Translations under genes and position numbers: made by a program | Shown here: positions 7,095 to 15,599 of the stretch, one piece after another | Layout of the letters: every line of letters begins with the position of its first letter | How positions within the stretch are numbered: the first letter of the stretch is position 1 | Origin: Marinilactibacillus sp036039175 | Lineage (GTDB): Bacteria; Bacillota; Bacilli; Lactobacillales; Carnobacteriaceae_A | Assembly: GCF_036039175.1 (NCBI RefSeq) | Contig: NZ_JAYXKP010000003.1 | Coordinates: 186,001 to 250,000 of the forward strand | Length of the DNA stretch: 64,000 nucleotides | Direction of reading: 5' to 3' | Notes under the pieces: generated by a model | What the model was told of the DNA's origin: nothing | What the model saw: only the letters and a program-made list of their open reading frames with translations | Databases searched by the model: none

Positions 7095-8462
7095 ATGACG
7101 AAGTTTTTCTGGGGAAATTCCGTTTCAAGTATGCAGACTGAAGGTGGATGGAACGAAGGGGGCAAATCGCCTTCTGTCTACGATATTCGCGAAGCTACTG
7201 AAGATTCTAGTGACTGGAAATTTGCAAACGATAATTACCACAACTTTGAAGAAGATCTAGATTTGATTCAGGATTTGGGCATGAATATGTACCGATTCCA
7301 GATTTCCTGGTCTCGTGTAATGAAAGATGGAGATGGTGCTGTCAACGAAGAAGGTATCGCTTATTATGAACGATTCATTGATGGATTAATCGAAAGAGGC
7401 ATTGAACCGATGATCTGTCTGTATCACTTTGATATGCCCTTGCATCTTGCCGAGAAGTATAATGGTCTGGTTTCTAAAGAAGTTCTTGGTGCCTTCATTC
7501 GCTATGGTAAGGAAATGATTGACCGTTTCGCAAACAAAGTTAAATACTGGATTGTCTTCAATGAACAGAACCTTTATCATGTGCCTGCTGCTTTTAGAAT
7601 CGGCGGCTATCTAGAAGGCGATGAAACGACCGATGAATTATACCAGATTCTCCACAATGTGATGGTTGCGCATGCTTCAATCGCTAACTATCTACACGAA
7701 AAATCGGATGCTCAAATCGGTGGTATGTTAGCCTACAGTGAAGTGTATCCCGCTACTAGCAAGCCAGAAGATATTCTCGTAGCGAGAAAACACGATGAAT
7801 TCGTCAACTACACGCTTCTTGATGCTTATACTAAAGGTACCTATTCAAAAGAAATGATGCATTATGTTGAACAAAATCAGATTGATATGAATATTCTACC
7901 AGGAGAATTAGAAACCATCAAAGCTCAAAAAAACGATTTTATCAGCTTTAGCTACTACGCTTCTTCCACAATCAGCGCAGAAAAGATTCCAGAACATACC
8001 GTACCCAATCTTTATCTGAATCATGGCGGCGTTGAGAATCCTCACTTGGATAAAACAGAATGGAACTGGCAGATCGACCCACTGGGCTTCAGAGATGTTA
8101 TGAACAAACTCTATCAACGTTATCAGTTACCTATCTTTCCGATAGAAAACGGGATTGGTGTAAAAGAAGAATGGGATGGTCAAAATCCAATTGATGACTC
8201 CTACCGGATCGATTATCATAAACAGCATTTACTTGCGATGTATGATGCAATCAACATTGATGGCGTAGAAGTCATGGGCTATCTTGGCTGGGGGCTGATA
8301 GACATTCTCAGCTCGCAGGGAGATATGCGCAAACGCTACGGACTCGTCTACGTCAACCGTGACAATCACGACCTGAAAGATATGAAGAGAGTCCCTAAAA
8401 AAAGTTACCATTGGTTCAAAGAAGTCATTAAAACAAACGGCCAGTCTTTAACCAAAGAGTAA
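7095..8462 (+). CDS. GH1 6-phospho-beta-glucosidase
   Basis: A 455-residue GH1 enzyme that hydrolyses PTS-imported phosphorylated beta-glucosides in the cytoplasm. The acid/base is Glu157 (FNEQN) and the nucleophile Glu351 (PIENGIG). The C-terminal KRYGLVYVNRDNHDLKDMKRVPKKSYHWF block carries the Lys/Tyr residues that recognise the 6-phosphate in this subgroup. ATG at 7095 follows AAAGGGAG. It stands alone, with its own cre site and terminator and no PTS gene beside it. It is a close paralogue of the enzyme at 57121-58506. Confidence 0.93.
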   Translation: MTKFFWGNSVSSMQTEGGWNEGGKSPSVYDIREATEDSSDWKFANDNYHNFEEDLDLIQDLGMNMYRFQISWSRVMKDGDGAVNEEGIAYYERFIDGLIERGIEPMICLYHFDMPLHLAEKYNGLVSKEVLGAFIRYGKEMIDRFANKVKYWIVFNEQNLYHVPAAFRIGGYLEGDETTDELYQILHNVMVAHASIANYLHEKSDAQIGGMLAYSEVYPATSKPEDILVARKHDEFVNYTLLDAYTKGTYSKEMMHYVEQNQIDMNILPGELETIKAQKNDFISFSYYASSTISAEKIPEHTVPNLYLNHGGVENPHLDKTEWNWQIDPLGFRDVMNKLYQRYQLPIFPIENGIGVKEEWDGQNPIDDSYRIDYHKQHLLAMYDAINIDGVEVMGYLGWGLIDILSSQGDMRKRYGLVYVNRDNHDLKDMKRVPKKSYHWFKEVIKTNGQSLTKE

Positions 8463-8468
8463 ATCAAT

Positions 8469-8504
8469 AAAAACGTCTTCTCACTCATTTGAGAAGACGT
8501 TTTT
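8469..8504. terminator. Bidirectional terminator
   Basis: A perfect 15-bp inverted repeat (AAAAACGTCTTCTCA and its complement) around a 6-base loop, with T runs on both strands. It ends the GH1 gene and overlaps the stop codon of the convergent acetyltransferase gene. Confidence 0.92.
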
Positions 8505-9059
8505 TTCGTTATCGTTAATCCGTTCATAATGGTCCATTGCATAGTCTCTTCCATCAAAGCGATGCGCCTTTTCTTCTCGATACTGAAAGGTAAATCCTAC
8601 TTTTTCATAGACATGTCGTGCTCTATCATTAAATTCCAATACGCCGAGTACGATTTTTCTGATTGGTAAATTGATTGAAGCATACTCTAAAAACAGCTCG
8701 ATTGATTTAGACCCGATTTTCTTTGAAGTATGATGCGTATCCATTAGTACTCTGAAATTCGCTTCAGATTTCTTTTGATCATATTCGTTCAAAACCAATT
8801 CCCCAATAACGACTCCCTTGTACTCAATCGCCAGATCAAGCCGATTTTTGGCAGTGGACAAAGAACCATACCATTGCTCAATTTCTTTGGCATCGAACGT
8901 TGGATTTTCTGCCTCTTCCCTGCTTTCTACGCTTCCTGTGAGGAACAACACTTCAGGAATTTTGAGAATCTCAAGCATACGCCCACCATCTTCTCTTCTA
9001 AAAGGACGTAAAACCAGATCTCCTTCGGTCAATGTCGGCTTATGTAAAAAAGGGTCCAT
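8481..9059 (-). CDS. GNAT family N-acetyltransferase
   Basis: A RimL-like acetyltransferase of about 192 residues (LRPFRREDGGRMLEILKIPEVL, later GSKSIELFLEYA and NDRARHVYEKVGFTF). The start MDPFLHK at 9059 is chosen because GGAGAAG lies 7-9 bases upstream; a longer frame from 9080 (MRMEKN) lacks a good site. The acetyl-CoA loop is weaker than usual (HHTSKKIGSKSIEL, without the classic Q/R-x-x-G-x-G/A). It probably acetylates a small amine or peptide; the substrate is unknown. Its stop lies in the shared terminator. Confidence 0.82.
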   Translation of the reverse strand: MDPFLHKPTLTEGDLVLRPFRREDGGRMLEILKIPEVLFLTGSVESREEAENPTFDAKEIEQWYGSLSTAKNRLDLAIEYKGVVIGELVLNEYDQKKSEANFRVLMDTHHTSKKIGSKSIELFLEYASINLPIRKIVLGVLEFNDRARHVYEKVGFTFQYREEKAHRFDGRDYAMDHYERINDNEKNVFSNE

Positions 9060-9105
9060 ACAATTCTTCTCCATTCTCATGTACTCTATTTGTGTATACA
9101 GGACA

Positions 9106-9855
9106 TCAGTCTGTTAACCAGCTAAAAGCTCGTCTCAACTCAGCTGTTCCATTTTTTTCATACCAGCGGCCATGTGCCAAAATGATTTTATCTGGATGCC
9201 AACTTAACATACGCTGAAAACATTCCCTGGCTTGTTGTTTTTGTCCTAAGAAAGTCAGTCTCATATCTATAGGTGTTTGCCCATTTGGATCCGAAATTCC
9301 AGCAAGTTTATGCACACATCTCCAGAAAGGATTTGTTGTGTATTCTGGTTCAAAGTTTTCAATTAAGTCTGCTAAGATCAACGTTTGGCTAGTTTTATGA
9401 AAAAAGACTACTTCCTCTATTACATGGCTCCCTTTGAAAATCAATTGATCGATTTCCTTACGCCATTCTACTGGTGGATCATCTTTTAAAGCTCGGTTGA
9501 ATTTTATAGCTATCTTTTGGCTAGCTGCTCGTTTTTCTACGCCTGGACTTGACCAGGCAGTGGCCTCAGGATACTGTATTTTCCACTCTTCAATAAAAGC
9601 GTAGTGAATTTTATTAGGTGAAACCAGATGACGAACGTTTCCTATTTTATCGATTTCTTTGAACAAATCTGCGCTCGGTTGAATCGGTGAATGACACCAC
9701 AGCGACTGATCCGCAAGTTTAATGATGGTCATTCTAGTTGAAAAAGGAATGCCTACTGATAAGACATTCATATGAATCACTTCCCCATCGACAATCCAGA
9801 TATCCTCTGCTACTTTTTTCAAAGTATTGAGTGGCTCATATACCGGAATACTCAT
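9106..9855 (-). CDS. DUF4336 domain protein (metallo-beta-lactamase-like fold)
   Basis: A 249-residue soluble protein. IWIVDGEVIHMNVLSVGIPFSTRMTIIKLADQSLWCHSPIQP at the start and the later VRHLVSPNKIHYAFIEEWKIQYPEA, DDPP and ILAHGRW are characteristic of DUF4336. These proteins look like metallo-beta-lactamase folds with most metal ligands lost. The usual HxHxDH motif is absent here, so I do not assign hydrolase activity. It lies 31 bases after the 51-residue membrane gene and may be cotranscribed with it. Confidence 0.8.
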   Translation of the reverse strand: MSIPVYEPLNTLKKVAEDIWIVDGEVIHMNVLSVGIPFSTRMTIIKLADQSLWCHSPIQPSADLFKEIDKIGNVRHLVSPNKIHYAFIEEWKIQYPEATAWSSPGVEKRAASQKIAIKFNRALKDDPPVEWRKEIDQLIFKGSHVIEEVVFFHKTSQTLILADLIENFEPEYTTNPFWRCVHKLAGISDPNGQTPIDMRLTFLGQKQQARECFQRMLSWHPDKIILAHGRWYEKNGTAELRRAFSWLTD

Positions 9856-9886
9856 ATTGCTCCCCCTTCAATCTATGCACAATCAT

Positions 9887-10042
9887 TTATGGTGTATTCA
9901 CAAAGTTATAAAGCAAGAAGCCAACAAATCCCAGAATCAAGATGATCACTAAAATAAATAGTAAGGAAAACACCCCAAAACAGGAATACCCTTTACCTTT
10001 ATACAGTTGTTTTTCATTTTCTTCTTCAAACGAATCACGCAT
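9887..10042 (-). CDS. Small single-helix membrane protein (51 aa)
   Basis: A 51-residue frame starting MRDSFEEENEKQ, with one strongly hydrophobic helix (about residues 23-45) and a short outer tail. The GAGAGGAG ribosome binding site nine bases before ATG 10042 supports it strongly. A Cys sits at the start of the helix (YSCFGVF), but the charged N terminus makes a lipoprotein signal unlikely. No family was recognised. Confidence 0.6.
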   Translation of the reverse strand: MRDSFEEENEKQLYKGKGYSCFGVFSLLFILVIILILGFVGFLLYNFVNTP

Positions 10043-10434
10043 CTCAGATTTCTCCTCTCAATTACACCACTTTTTATTAGAATACGGTATACTAGACTAG
10101 CGCACAAATCAAACTTACGAGTTGTTCTTATGCACTTAAATGAATTCATGTACCAGCCTTTTTCCAATTCAGAAATTTATCCGCTCCTCTTTTATAAATG
10201 AGAAATTAGGATCTGATGAACGCAGGTTTAGAATTTCCAATAATATAAAACAGTAGAATCTAAGAAACAATCTTCACACTTATTATAGTGATTTATTTGG
10301 TTACAAACCACAAATAGCGAAACTGATTTCACAAATATATTGGGAATCTTTTCTTATAAAAGCAGATACGATTCTGTATTCATTCAATTTATAATCTCTT
10401 AAGGAGCGTTTTACTTGGAAAGGAAGTAACACTA
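10043..10434. other. Gene-free stretch
   Basis: 392 AT-rich bases between divergent genes. I see no convincing ORF, RNA gene or strong hairpin. It must hold the promoters of the 51-residue gene and of the beta-helix gene, but no clear -35/-10 pair stands out. Confidence 0.5.
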
Positions 10435-11769
10435 TTGAAAAAATTTCTAACCCTGACCGCATCGGCCATCATTCTTTTAGGACTTTTATGGTCTGGTCGA
10501 TATTATTTTCAGATGTCTACGAGCAATTCATCTGAACTATTCGTCGCTACTGACGGCAGTGACGAGAATCCAGGAACAATTGGCGAACCGCTAAGAACTT
10601 TAGAAGCAGCCGCTGATCAAGCTGTTCCCGGAACAACTGTGTCCATTCGAGGAGGCATCTACTTTGAATCTCTTATCGTTCAACACGATGGTACTGCCTC
10701 AGATCCGATTGTATTTCAAGCATACTCAGACGAAAAGGTTCATTTAAGTGGTGAACAATTTGAAGATACCCCTGATGATCGTGCATTAGTTGAAATTGAT
10801 GGATATGATCATATCTCGATAAAAGGACTGACACTTAAAAATCTATCCACAGGTCTTCCTGACAAAACGGTGATAGGCATGCTAGTAACTGGACACAGTC
10901 AATATATTGAACTCACTAATAATTGGATTGAAAATATCGGAACGACTGCACTTGAAGGAAACGCGCATGGGATCGCTGTATACGGCAACGTACCTATTCA
11001 AGAGATTACTATTCATAAAAACACTTTAACCAATCTTAAACTCGGATTGAGCGAAGCACTCGTTGTTAATGGAAACGTCAGCGACTTTTCCATTAAAGAA
11101 AACCATATCTATGAAACAGATAATATCGCTATCGACGCTATCGGATATGAAGGTGTTGCAGATAATGGTAATGAAGATTATGCTCGAAACGGTGTCATCA
11201 GTGAAAATACGGTTCATAACAATTCTAGTTATCATAATCCCAGTTACGAAAACGATTATAGCGCTGGCGGAATTTATATAGACGGTGGGCAAGATATTAC
11301 AATTGAAAACAATACCGTTTACCAAAATGATATCGGTATCGAAGCGACTTCAGAACACAAGGATCGATCAGCCAATCAGATAAAAATCTTGAACAATAAC
11401 GTTTACGAGAATACTTATGCAGGCATTTCCATTGGTGGTTATGATGCGGATAGAGGTGGAACAACCCATTCACTGATCTCTGGAAATACATTGACTGATA
11501 ATGATACGATTGGTCTTGAAGGTGGACAGATCTTATTTCAGTACTATTCTGATTCAAATATAATCGAGTCCAATGATCTGACAGCCTCTCCTTCTGGTTT
11601 GTTTATCAGTCATGAATATACAGGAAATACAGATACAATTTTTGAAGACAATCACTATCGCCTTGGTCATAACACCCGCCCTAGATGGTTGTGGAATAAT
11701 AGAGAAGTTTACTCATTAGAAGACTTCCAAAAACTCACGAACAGCCAGAACGAATCATTCGTTCCATAA
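10435..11769 (+). CDS. Secreted or membrane-anchored parallel beta-helix repeat protein
   Basis: A 444-residue extracytoplasmic protein. An N-terminal hydrophobic segment (about 5-22) acts as a signal or anchor. It is followed by the DUF1565-type opening LFVATDGSDENPGTIGEPLRTLEAAADQAVPGTTVSIRGGIY and by a right-handed beta-helix of repeated N-N-x-[IVF] turns (ITIHKNTLTNL, ITIENNTVYQND, IKILNNNVYEN). Such proteins bind or cleave polysaccharides, often as lyases; no catalytic residues can be assigned safely. The start is TTG at 10435, supported by AAGGAAG eight bases upstream. Confidence 0.8.
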   Translation: MKKFLTLTASAIILLGLLWSGRYYFQMSTSNSSELFVATDGSDENPGTIGEPLRTLEAAADQAVPGTTVSIRGGIYFESLIVQHDGTASDPIVFQAYSDEKVHLSGEQFEDTPDDRALVEIDGYDHISIKGLTLKNLSTGLPDKTVIGMLVTGHSQYIELTNNWIENIGTTALEGNAHGIAVYGNVPIQEITIHKNTLTNLKLGLSEALVVNGNVSDFSIKENHIYETDNIAIDAIGYEGVADNGNEDYARNGVISENTVHNNSSYHNPSYENDYSAGGIYIDGGQDITIENNTVYQNDIGIEATSEHKDRSANQIKILNNNVYENTYAGISIGGYDADRGGTTHSLISGNTLTDNDTIGLEGGQILFQYYSDSNIIESNDLTASPSGLFISHEYTGNTDTIFEDNHYRLGHNTRPRWLWNNREVYSLEDFQKLTNSQNESFVP

Positions 11770-11803
11770 TATTGACTAAAATGCTTTGAAAGAAGGTATA
11801 TCC

Positions 11804-12337
11804 ATGAGTGGAAAAAGAAAAGTCGTTTTATTTATCGCTACCAGTTTGGATGGGTTCATCGCTACCAAAGATGAAACATTGGAATGGTTATTTGATGTTG
11901 AAGGAGAAGGCGATAATGGTTATTCAGCCTTTTACGATAAGATTGATACCATTTTAATGGGCAAAAAGACCTATGATTGGATTATGAATGATGACCAAAT
12001 TATCGAATATCCTTATAAAGATAAGAAAAGTTTCGTTTTCTCAAAAAGTGTTCGTAAAAATACGGATGATGTTCAATTTATAAAAGAAGATATTCCACAA
12101 TTTATAAGTGAGCTTAAAAAAAGAGATGGTAAAACTATCTGGTTAGTTGGTGGCGGACAACTCTTTTCTTATTTTCTGGAAAACAAACTTGTCGACGAAC
12201 TTTATTTAACAGTCGCTCCAAAAATCATTGGTAGAGGTATTCCACTCTTCAACTCTGGTTCTTATCATGCAGACCTTAAATTAATTGGCACGCAGACGTT
12301 CAATCAATTTGTCGAATTACATTACAAAGTTTTATAA
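11804..12337 (+). CDS. Dihydrofolate reductase family protein (RibD C-terminal-like)
   Basis: A 177-residue protein of the RibD_C/DHFR-like group: KVVLFIATSLDGFIATKDETLEWL at the start, DTILMGKKTYDWI, then IWLVGGGQLFSYFLENKLVDELYLTVAPKIIGRGIPLF. The GGG turn is the NADPH-binding motif. These small reductases (YyaP/YwjB type) have no known substrate; they are not the main folate enzyme. ATG at 11804 follows AAGAAGG. It may share the transcript of the beta-helix gene 34 bases upstream. Confidence 0.88.
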   Translation: MSGKRKVVLFIATSLDGFIATKDETLEWLFDVEGEGDNGYSAFYDKIDTILMGKKTYDWIMNDDQIIEYPYKDKKSFVFSKSVRKNTDDVQFIKEDIPQFISELKKRDGKTIWLVGGGQLFSYFLENKLVDELYLTVAPKIIGRGIPLFNSGSYHADLKLIGTQTFNQFVELHYKVL

Positions 12338-12349
12338 ACTAAGTTGTTG

Positions 12350-12382
12350 AAAAAAGCTTTCTATATCCTAGGAAGCTTTTTT
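12350..12382 (+). terminator. Terminator after RibD-like gene
   Basis: AAAAAAGCTT paired with AAGCTTTTTT around a 13-base loop, ending in a T run. Confidence 0.75.
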
Positions 12383-12491
12383 AATAGAACTTAAAGTGAT
12401 ATTCTTACTGATATTCAAACTAAATTGTGTTACAGTTTTCTTCGTAAGTATCATTTGATCCGCTTTCAAAACATTTCTTATAGGAGTTTTT

Positions 12492-13682
12492 ATGTATTCA
12501 TTACTTTTACTCGTTATTTATATCGCCTTCATCAGTTTAGGATTACCTGACTCGCTACTCGGTTCAGCATGGCCAGTCATGCAAGGAGATCTCAATGTCC
12601 CCGTCTCCTATGCTGGACTGATTACTATGACGATAGCTGGCGGAACGATTATTTCCAGTTTGCTATCAGATAAACTAACTAAGAGACTCGGTACTGGTCT
12701 GGTAACATTTTTGAGCGTTTTAACTACAGCGGTTGCTCTTTTTGGTTTTTCAATTTCAAGTTCGTTCATTTCTTTAATTTTTTGGGCCATCCCTTATGGT
12801 CTCGGTGCAGGTGCTGTTGATGCGGCTTTAAACAACTATGTCGCACTCTATTATGGGCCAAGGCATATGAACTGGCTTCACTGTTTCTGGGGAGTTGGTG
12901 CTTCTGTTAGTCCTTATATTATGGGTTTTTATTTAACAAGAGGTGCTAGCTGGTCTAGCGGATATCAGACTGTGGGCGTTATTCAAGTTGTCATTTCTCT
13001 TGTTCTACTATTTAGCTTACCTTTGTGGAAAGGTGGATCCAAAAGTATCGAGGACTCTGAAATTGCAGAATCCAAATCATTGACCTTCAAACAAATTTTC
13101 AGACTAAGTGGCATCGTCCCCCTTTTGATTGCTTTTTTTGCATATCAAGCCATTGAACAAACGACAGGATTATGGGCGAGTACCTACCTTGTTGAAGCTA
13201 GATCCGTTGATCCTGAAACGGCAGCTCAATTCGCCTCGTTCTTCTTTTTAGGAATCACCTTTGGTCGATTTGTCTGTGGATTTATAGCCAATCATTTGGG
13301 AGATAAAAAGTTGATCAGAATTGGAACAGGCATTTTATTCGTTGGCATTCTTTTACTATTCATTCCTACAACTTACACTGGCTTTGCTCTTTCAGGTCTC
13401 GTCATTATCGGAATCGGCTGTGCTCCGATTTATCCATCGGTCATTCATAGTACGCCGGCAAACTTTGGAAAAGCGTATTCTCAATCCATTATCGGTATTC
13501 AAATGGCGGTGGCTTATTTTGGAACAACCTTCATGCCACCATTATTCGGGTGGATTGCTTCAATCTTGAGTATTCAATTATATCCCGTTTACCTCTGCTT
13601 CTTCACGATTGTTATGTTCATCTACAACGAACGACTGAATACGATCGTAAAAAACCGTTCACTCAAAATAACGAGCGAATAG
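12492..13682 (+). CDS. MFS transporter
   Basis: A 396-residue major facilitator with 12 hydrophobic segments. The first half has SLGLPDSLLGSAWPVM and the loop SDKLTKRLGTG between helices 2 and 3, the classic MFS position. The second half repeats it as LGITFGRFVCGFIANHLGDKKLIRIG. The pattern resembles the FHS (fucose/hexose) branch, but substrate residues cannot be judged. ATG at 12492 follows AGGAG. It is monocistronic between terminators. Confidence 0.9.
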   Translation: MYSLLLLVIYIAFISLGLPDSLLGSAWPVMQGDLNVPVSYAGLITMTIAGGTIISSLLSDKLTKRLGTGLVTFLSVLTTAVALFGFSISSSFISLIFWAIPYGLGAGAVDAALNNYVALYYGPRHMNWLHCFWGVGASVSPYIMGFYLTRGASWSSGYQTVGVIQVVISLVLLFSLPLWKGGSKSIEDSEIAESKSLTFKQIFRLSGIVPLLIAFFAYQAIEQTTGLWASTYLVEARSVDPETAAQFASFFFLGITFGRFVCGFIANHLGDKKLIRIGTGILFVGILLLFIPTTYTGFALSGLVIIGIGCAPIYPSVIHSTPANFGKAYSQSIIGIQMAVAYFGTTFMPPLFGWIASILSIQLYPVYLCFFTIVMFIYNERLNTIVKNRSLKITSE

Positions 13683-13684
13683 AT

Positions 13685-13738
13685 AAAAAAACTAGTAAGA
13701 AAATCTGCAGGAATCGCAGTCTTTCTCACTAGTTTTTT
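13685..13738. terminator. Bidirectional terminator between MFS and MerR genes
   Basis: Long hairpin: AAAAAACTAGT at one end pairs with ACTAGTTTTTT at the other, with further pairing inside (AAGAAA/TTTCT, CTGC/GCAG). It serves both convergent genes. Confidence 0.85.
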
Positions 13739-13743
13739 GTGTT

Positions 13744-14550
13744 TCATCCTTTTCTGGTGAACTTTACTTGTATTTCCGTAATAAACGCCTCAGGATTTTC
13801 ATGAACACTTTGATGGATCGGAAATTCATAGAAGTAGCCCGTTAGTTCATACTCGTTATCCGAAACATATTTCAAGATGTCATCGTACGCCTTGTATAAA
13901 TCTGTCTCTGCGCCGTTATAAAGCATACTGAGATAAGTTCCAGCAGGTTTGATAAATGCTCCTTGCGTTATCTGATCTTTCTCTAAATAAAGATAGTCGT
14001 AGTGTTCATCTTTACTATCTTTCATTTTTTTAAGACTGTGAATCATATAGCCGTAACGATTATTGGTAAACAGATATTTCCCTTCATCATGTAGTAACTG
14101 AAACCCAGCATTAACCGTTGTTAGAAAATCATCTGTTTCCAGTACTTCACTCAATACCAGGTACTCTTCTTGTAATTTGATTTCTTCAATATCGAAAAAG
14201 CCTCTTCCAGTCATCTTGATCTGTTTTAATTTTCTAGTGGCTAATTGTCTGATTTCCTTTAAGGATTCAATTTGCTTATCTAATTCATCAATCTTACTTT
14301 CAAGAATCGTTTTAGAATGGGAGATATCTCCATCAATAATCTTTTTGATATCCTCCAAAGGAATCTCTAGTTCTTTCAATGACAAAATTACAGCTAGGTC
14401 CATGGACTTCTCAACGGAATAGTATCGATAACCATTATCGTCCTTGAAGTCGGGAGAAAACAGTCCAATCTCATCATAGTAATGCAACGTTCGCTTATTG
14501 ATTCCTAAAAGATCCGCTAACTCTGAAATTTTAAACCTGTATTTTTTCAT
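13744..14550 (-). CDS. MerR family regulator with effector-binding domain
   Basis: A 268-residue regulator. Residues 1-75 form the MerR winged helix (FKISELADLLGINKRTLHYYDEIGLFSPDF...GYRYYSVEKSMDL), then comes a long dimer helix, then a C-terminal domain of BltR/GyrI type (AGTYLSMLYNGAETDLYKAYDDILKYV ... LTGYFYEFPIHQSVHENPEAFITEIQV) that binds hydrophobic drugs in relatives. It is divergent from an acetyltransferase gene whose promoter has the MerR geometry, so it probably controls that gene. Confidence 0.92.
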   Translation of the reverse strand: MKKYRFKISELADLLGINKRTLHYYDEIGLFSPDFKDDNGYRYYSVEKSMDLAVILSLKELEIPLEDIKKIIDGDISHSKTILESKIDELDKQIESLKEIRQLATRKLKQIKMTGRGFFDIEEIKLQEEYLVLSEVLETDDFLTTVNAGFQLLHDEGKYLFTNNRYGYMIHSLKKMKDSKDEHYDYLYLEKDQITQGAFIKPAGTYLSMLYNGAETDLYKAYDDILKYVSDNEYELTGYFYEFPIHQSVHENPEAFITEIQVKFTRKG

Positions 14551-14561
14551 CTTTTTCCCCC

Positions 14562-14592
14562 TTGACCTTACAGTAACTGTAGCGTTTATACT
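14562..14592 (+). promoter_or_regulatory. MerR-type promoter with 19-bp spacer and dyad
   Basis: TTGACC (14562-14567) and TATACT (14587-14592) are separated by exactly 19 bases. The spacer holds a perfect dyad, TACAGT-A-ACTGTA (14569-14581). This over-long spacer with a central dyad is the hallmark of promoters that MerR proteins activate by twisting DNA. It drives the acetyltransferase at 14632. Confidence 0.85.
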
Positions 14593-14631
14593 TATAGTAA
14601 TAAAAAAAATAGGATTAAGAAAGGTGTTAAC

Positions 14632-15279
14632 ATGAAAAACGTTATCTATAGAACATTTAAAAAAGGAGATATTCCGTCACTAGTTTCTATTCTGATCAAA
14701 AACTGGAAGTTTGATCAAATCTTGTCTGAGAAGAACGCGTACCATATGGGTATTCTTTTCCTGAATTTCGAACTAGCCAAATCATCTTACACAGAAGTTG
14801 CTGAAGTCGATGGAGAAGTCGTTGGTATGCTTGCAAGTAGTTTTGGTAGAGTCCCTCTAATTAAAAGACTTTATCTACTCAACGGATTGGTGCACGGCCT
14901 ATCTCTACTATTATCTAAAGAAGGTCGAGCTAGCCTAAGGATTCAAAGAGAGATTCTTTCAAAAGATCAGCAGCTATTCAATCAATTAGACGAAACCTTT
15001 GAAGGCGAAGTTACCCTTTTTGCTGTTGGAGAAAAAGCACAAGGCTTAGGAATCGGTTCTGGACTATTCAATCGTTTCCTAAATCAGATGAAAAAACGAA
15101 ACCTTGATCATTTCTTCCTTTATACAGATACAAGTTGTAATTACGGCTTTTATGATCATAAGGGTCTAGAAAGAGTTGCAGAAAAAGCATACTCTATTAA
15201 AGCTTCTACTAACTTTGATATGACTTCATTTATTTATTCAGGAAACAGAACAAAACTTGAAGCATCATTCGATAAATAA
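14632..15279 (+). CDS. GNAT family N-acetyltransferase under MerR control
   Basis: A 215-residue acetyltransferase. The acetyl-CoA loop is at KAQGLGIGSGLFNRFLNQMKKRN (Q-x-L-G-I-G-S/G-x), followed by FFLYTDTSCNYGFYDHKGLERVAEKAY. ATG at 14632 follows AGAAAGG. It is the only gene behind the MerR-type promoter and has a terminator after it. In analogy to Bacillus bltR/bltD, the pair may be a drug- or polyamine-induced acetyltransferase; this is inference. Confidence 0.87.
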   Translation: MKNVIYRTFKKGDIPSLVSILIKNWKFDQILSEKNAYHMGILFLNFELAKSSYTEVAEVDGEVVGMLASSFGRVPLIKRLYLLNGLVHGLSLLLSKEGRASLRIQREILSKDQQLFNQLDETFEGEVTLFAVGEKAQGLGIGSGLFNRFLNQMKKRNLDHFFLYTDTSCNYGFYDHKGLERVAEKAYSIKASTNFDMTSFIYSGNRTKLEASFDK

Positions 15280-15303
15280 AAAAGTTCAATACGTCAACTA
15301 TAC

Positions 15304-15348
15304 AAGCTCTACCAGTACTCTTAGCGAACCTAAGTATTGGTAGAGCTT
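15304..15348 (+). terminator. Terminator after acetyltransferase gene
   Basis: A stem of about 18 bp (AAGCTCTACCA at 15304 with TGGTAGAGCTT ending 15348, with inner pairing CTTAG/CTAAG) in the gap after 15279. The T run is weak. Confidence 0.65.
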
Positions 15349-15500
15349 TCATGTTTATACATATAGGCATTTCCAATCTTATTTTTATAACCCGTACTAT
15401 TTTTCAAATATGAATTCAAAAATCCAGGGTATTCTTTAGTGAAAGATAGAGTTGGGCATGTTAATATAGATTAGATGAAGATTTATAGAAAATCACTCAC

Positions 15501-15570
15501 GAGGAGAGGAACGTCACTGTCAATCAATGGTTACTATCCTTGTAGCGATTGAACCGACTTATCTCCTCTC
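15501..15570 (+). promoter_or_regulatory. Possible structured 5' leader of the BCCT gene
   Basis: GAGGAGA (15501-15507) can pair with TCTCCTC (15562-15568), enclosing CAATC/GATTG (15521-15525 with 15547-15551). An alternative register GAGAGG/CCTCTC also fits. The structure ends some 30 bases before the BCCT start and could affect translation. It matches no riboswitch class I can recall; the ydaO consensus was looked for and not found. Confidence 0.3.
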
Positions 15571-15599
15571 ACCGCAAATCAAGAAAGGATCGGTTGGAA

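Noticed and set aside
9949..10167. 72-codon minus-strand ORF
   Set aside because: The overlapping 51-residue frame from 10042 has a strong ribosome binding site and a clean membrane helix, while this one has neither.
15501..15570. c-di-AMP (ydaO) riboswitch before the BCCT gene
   Set aside because: The conserved G-rich core of that class is not present, so only an unnamed structured leader is claimed.
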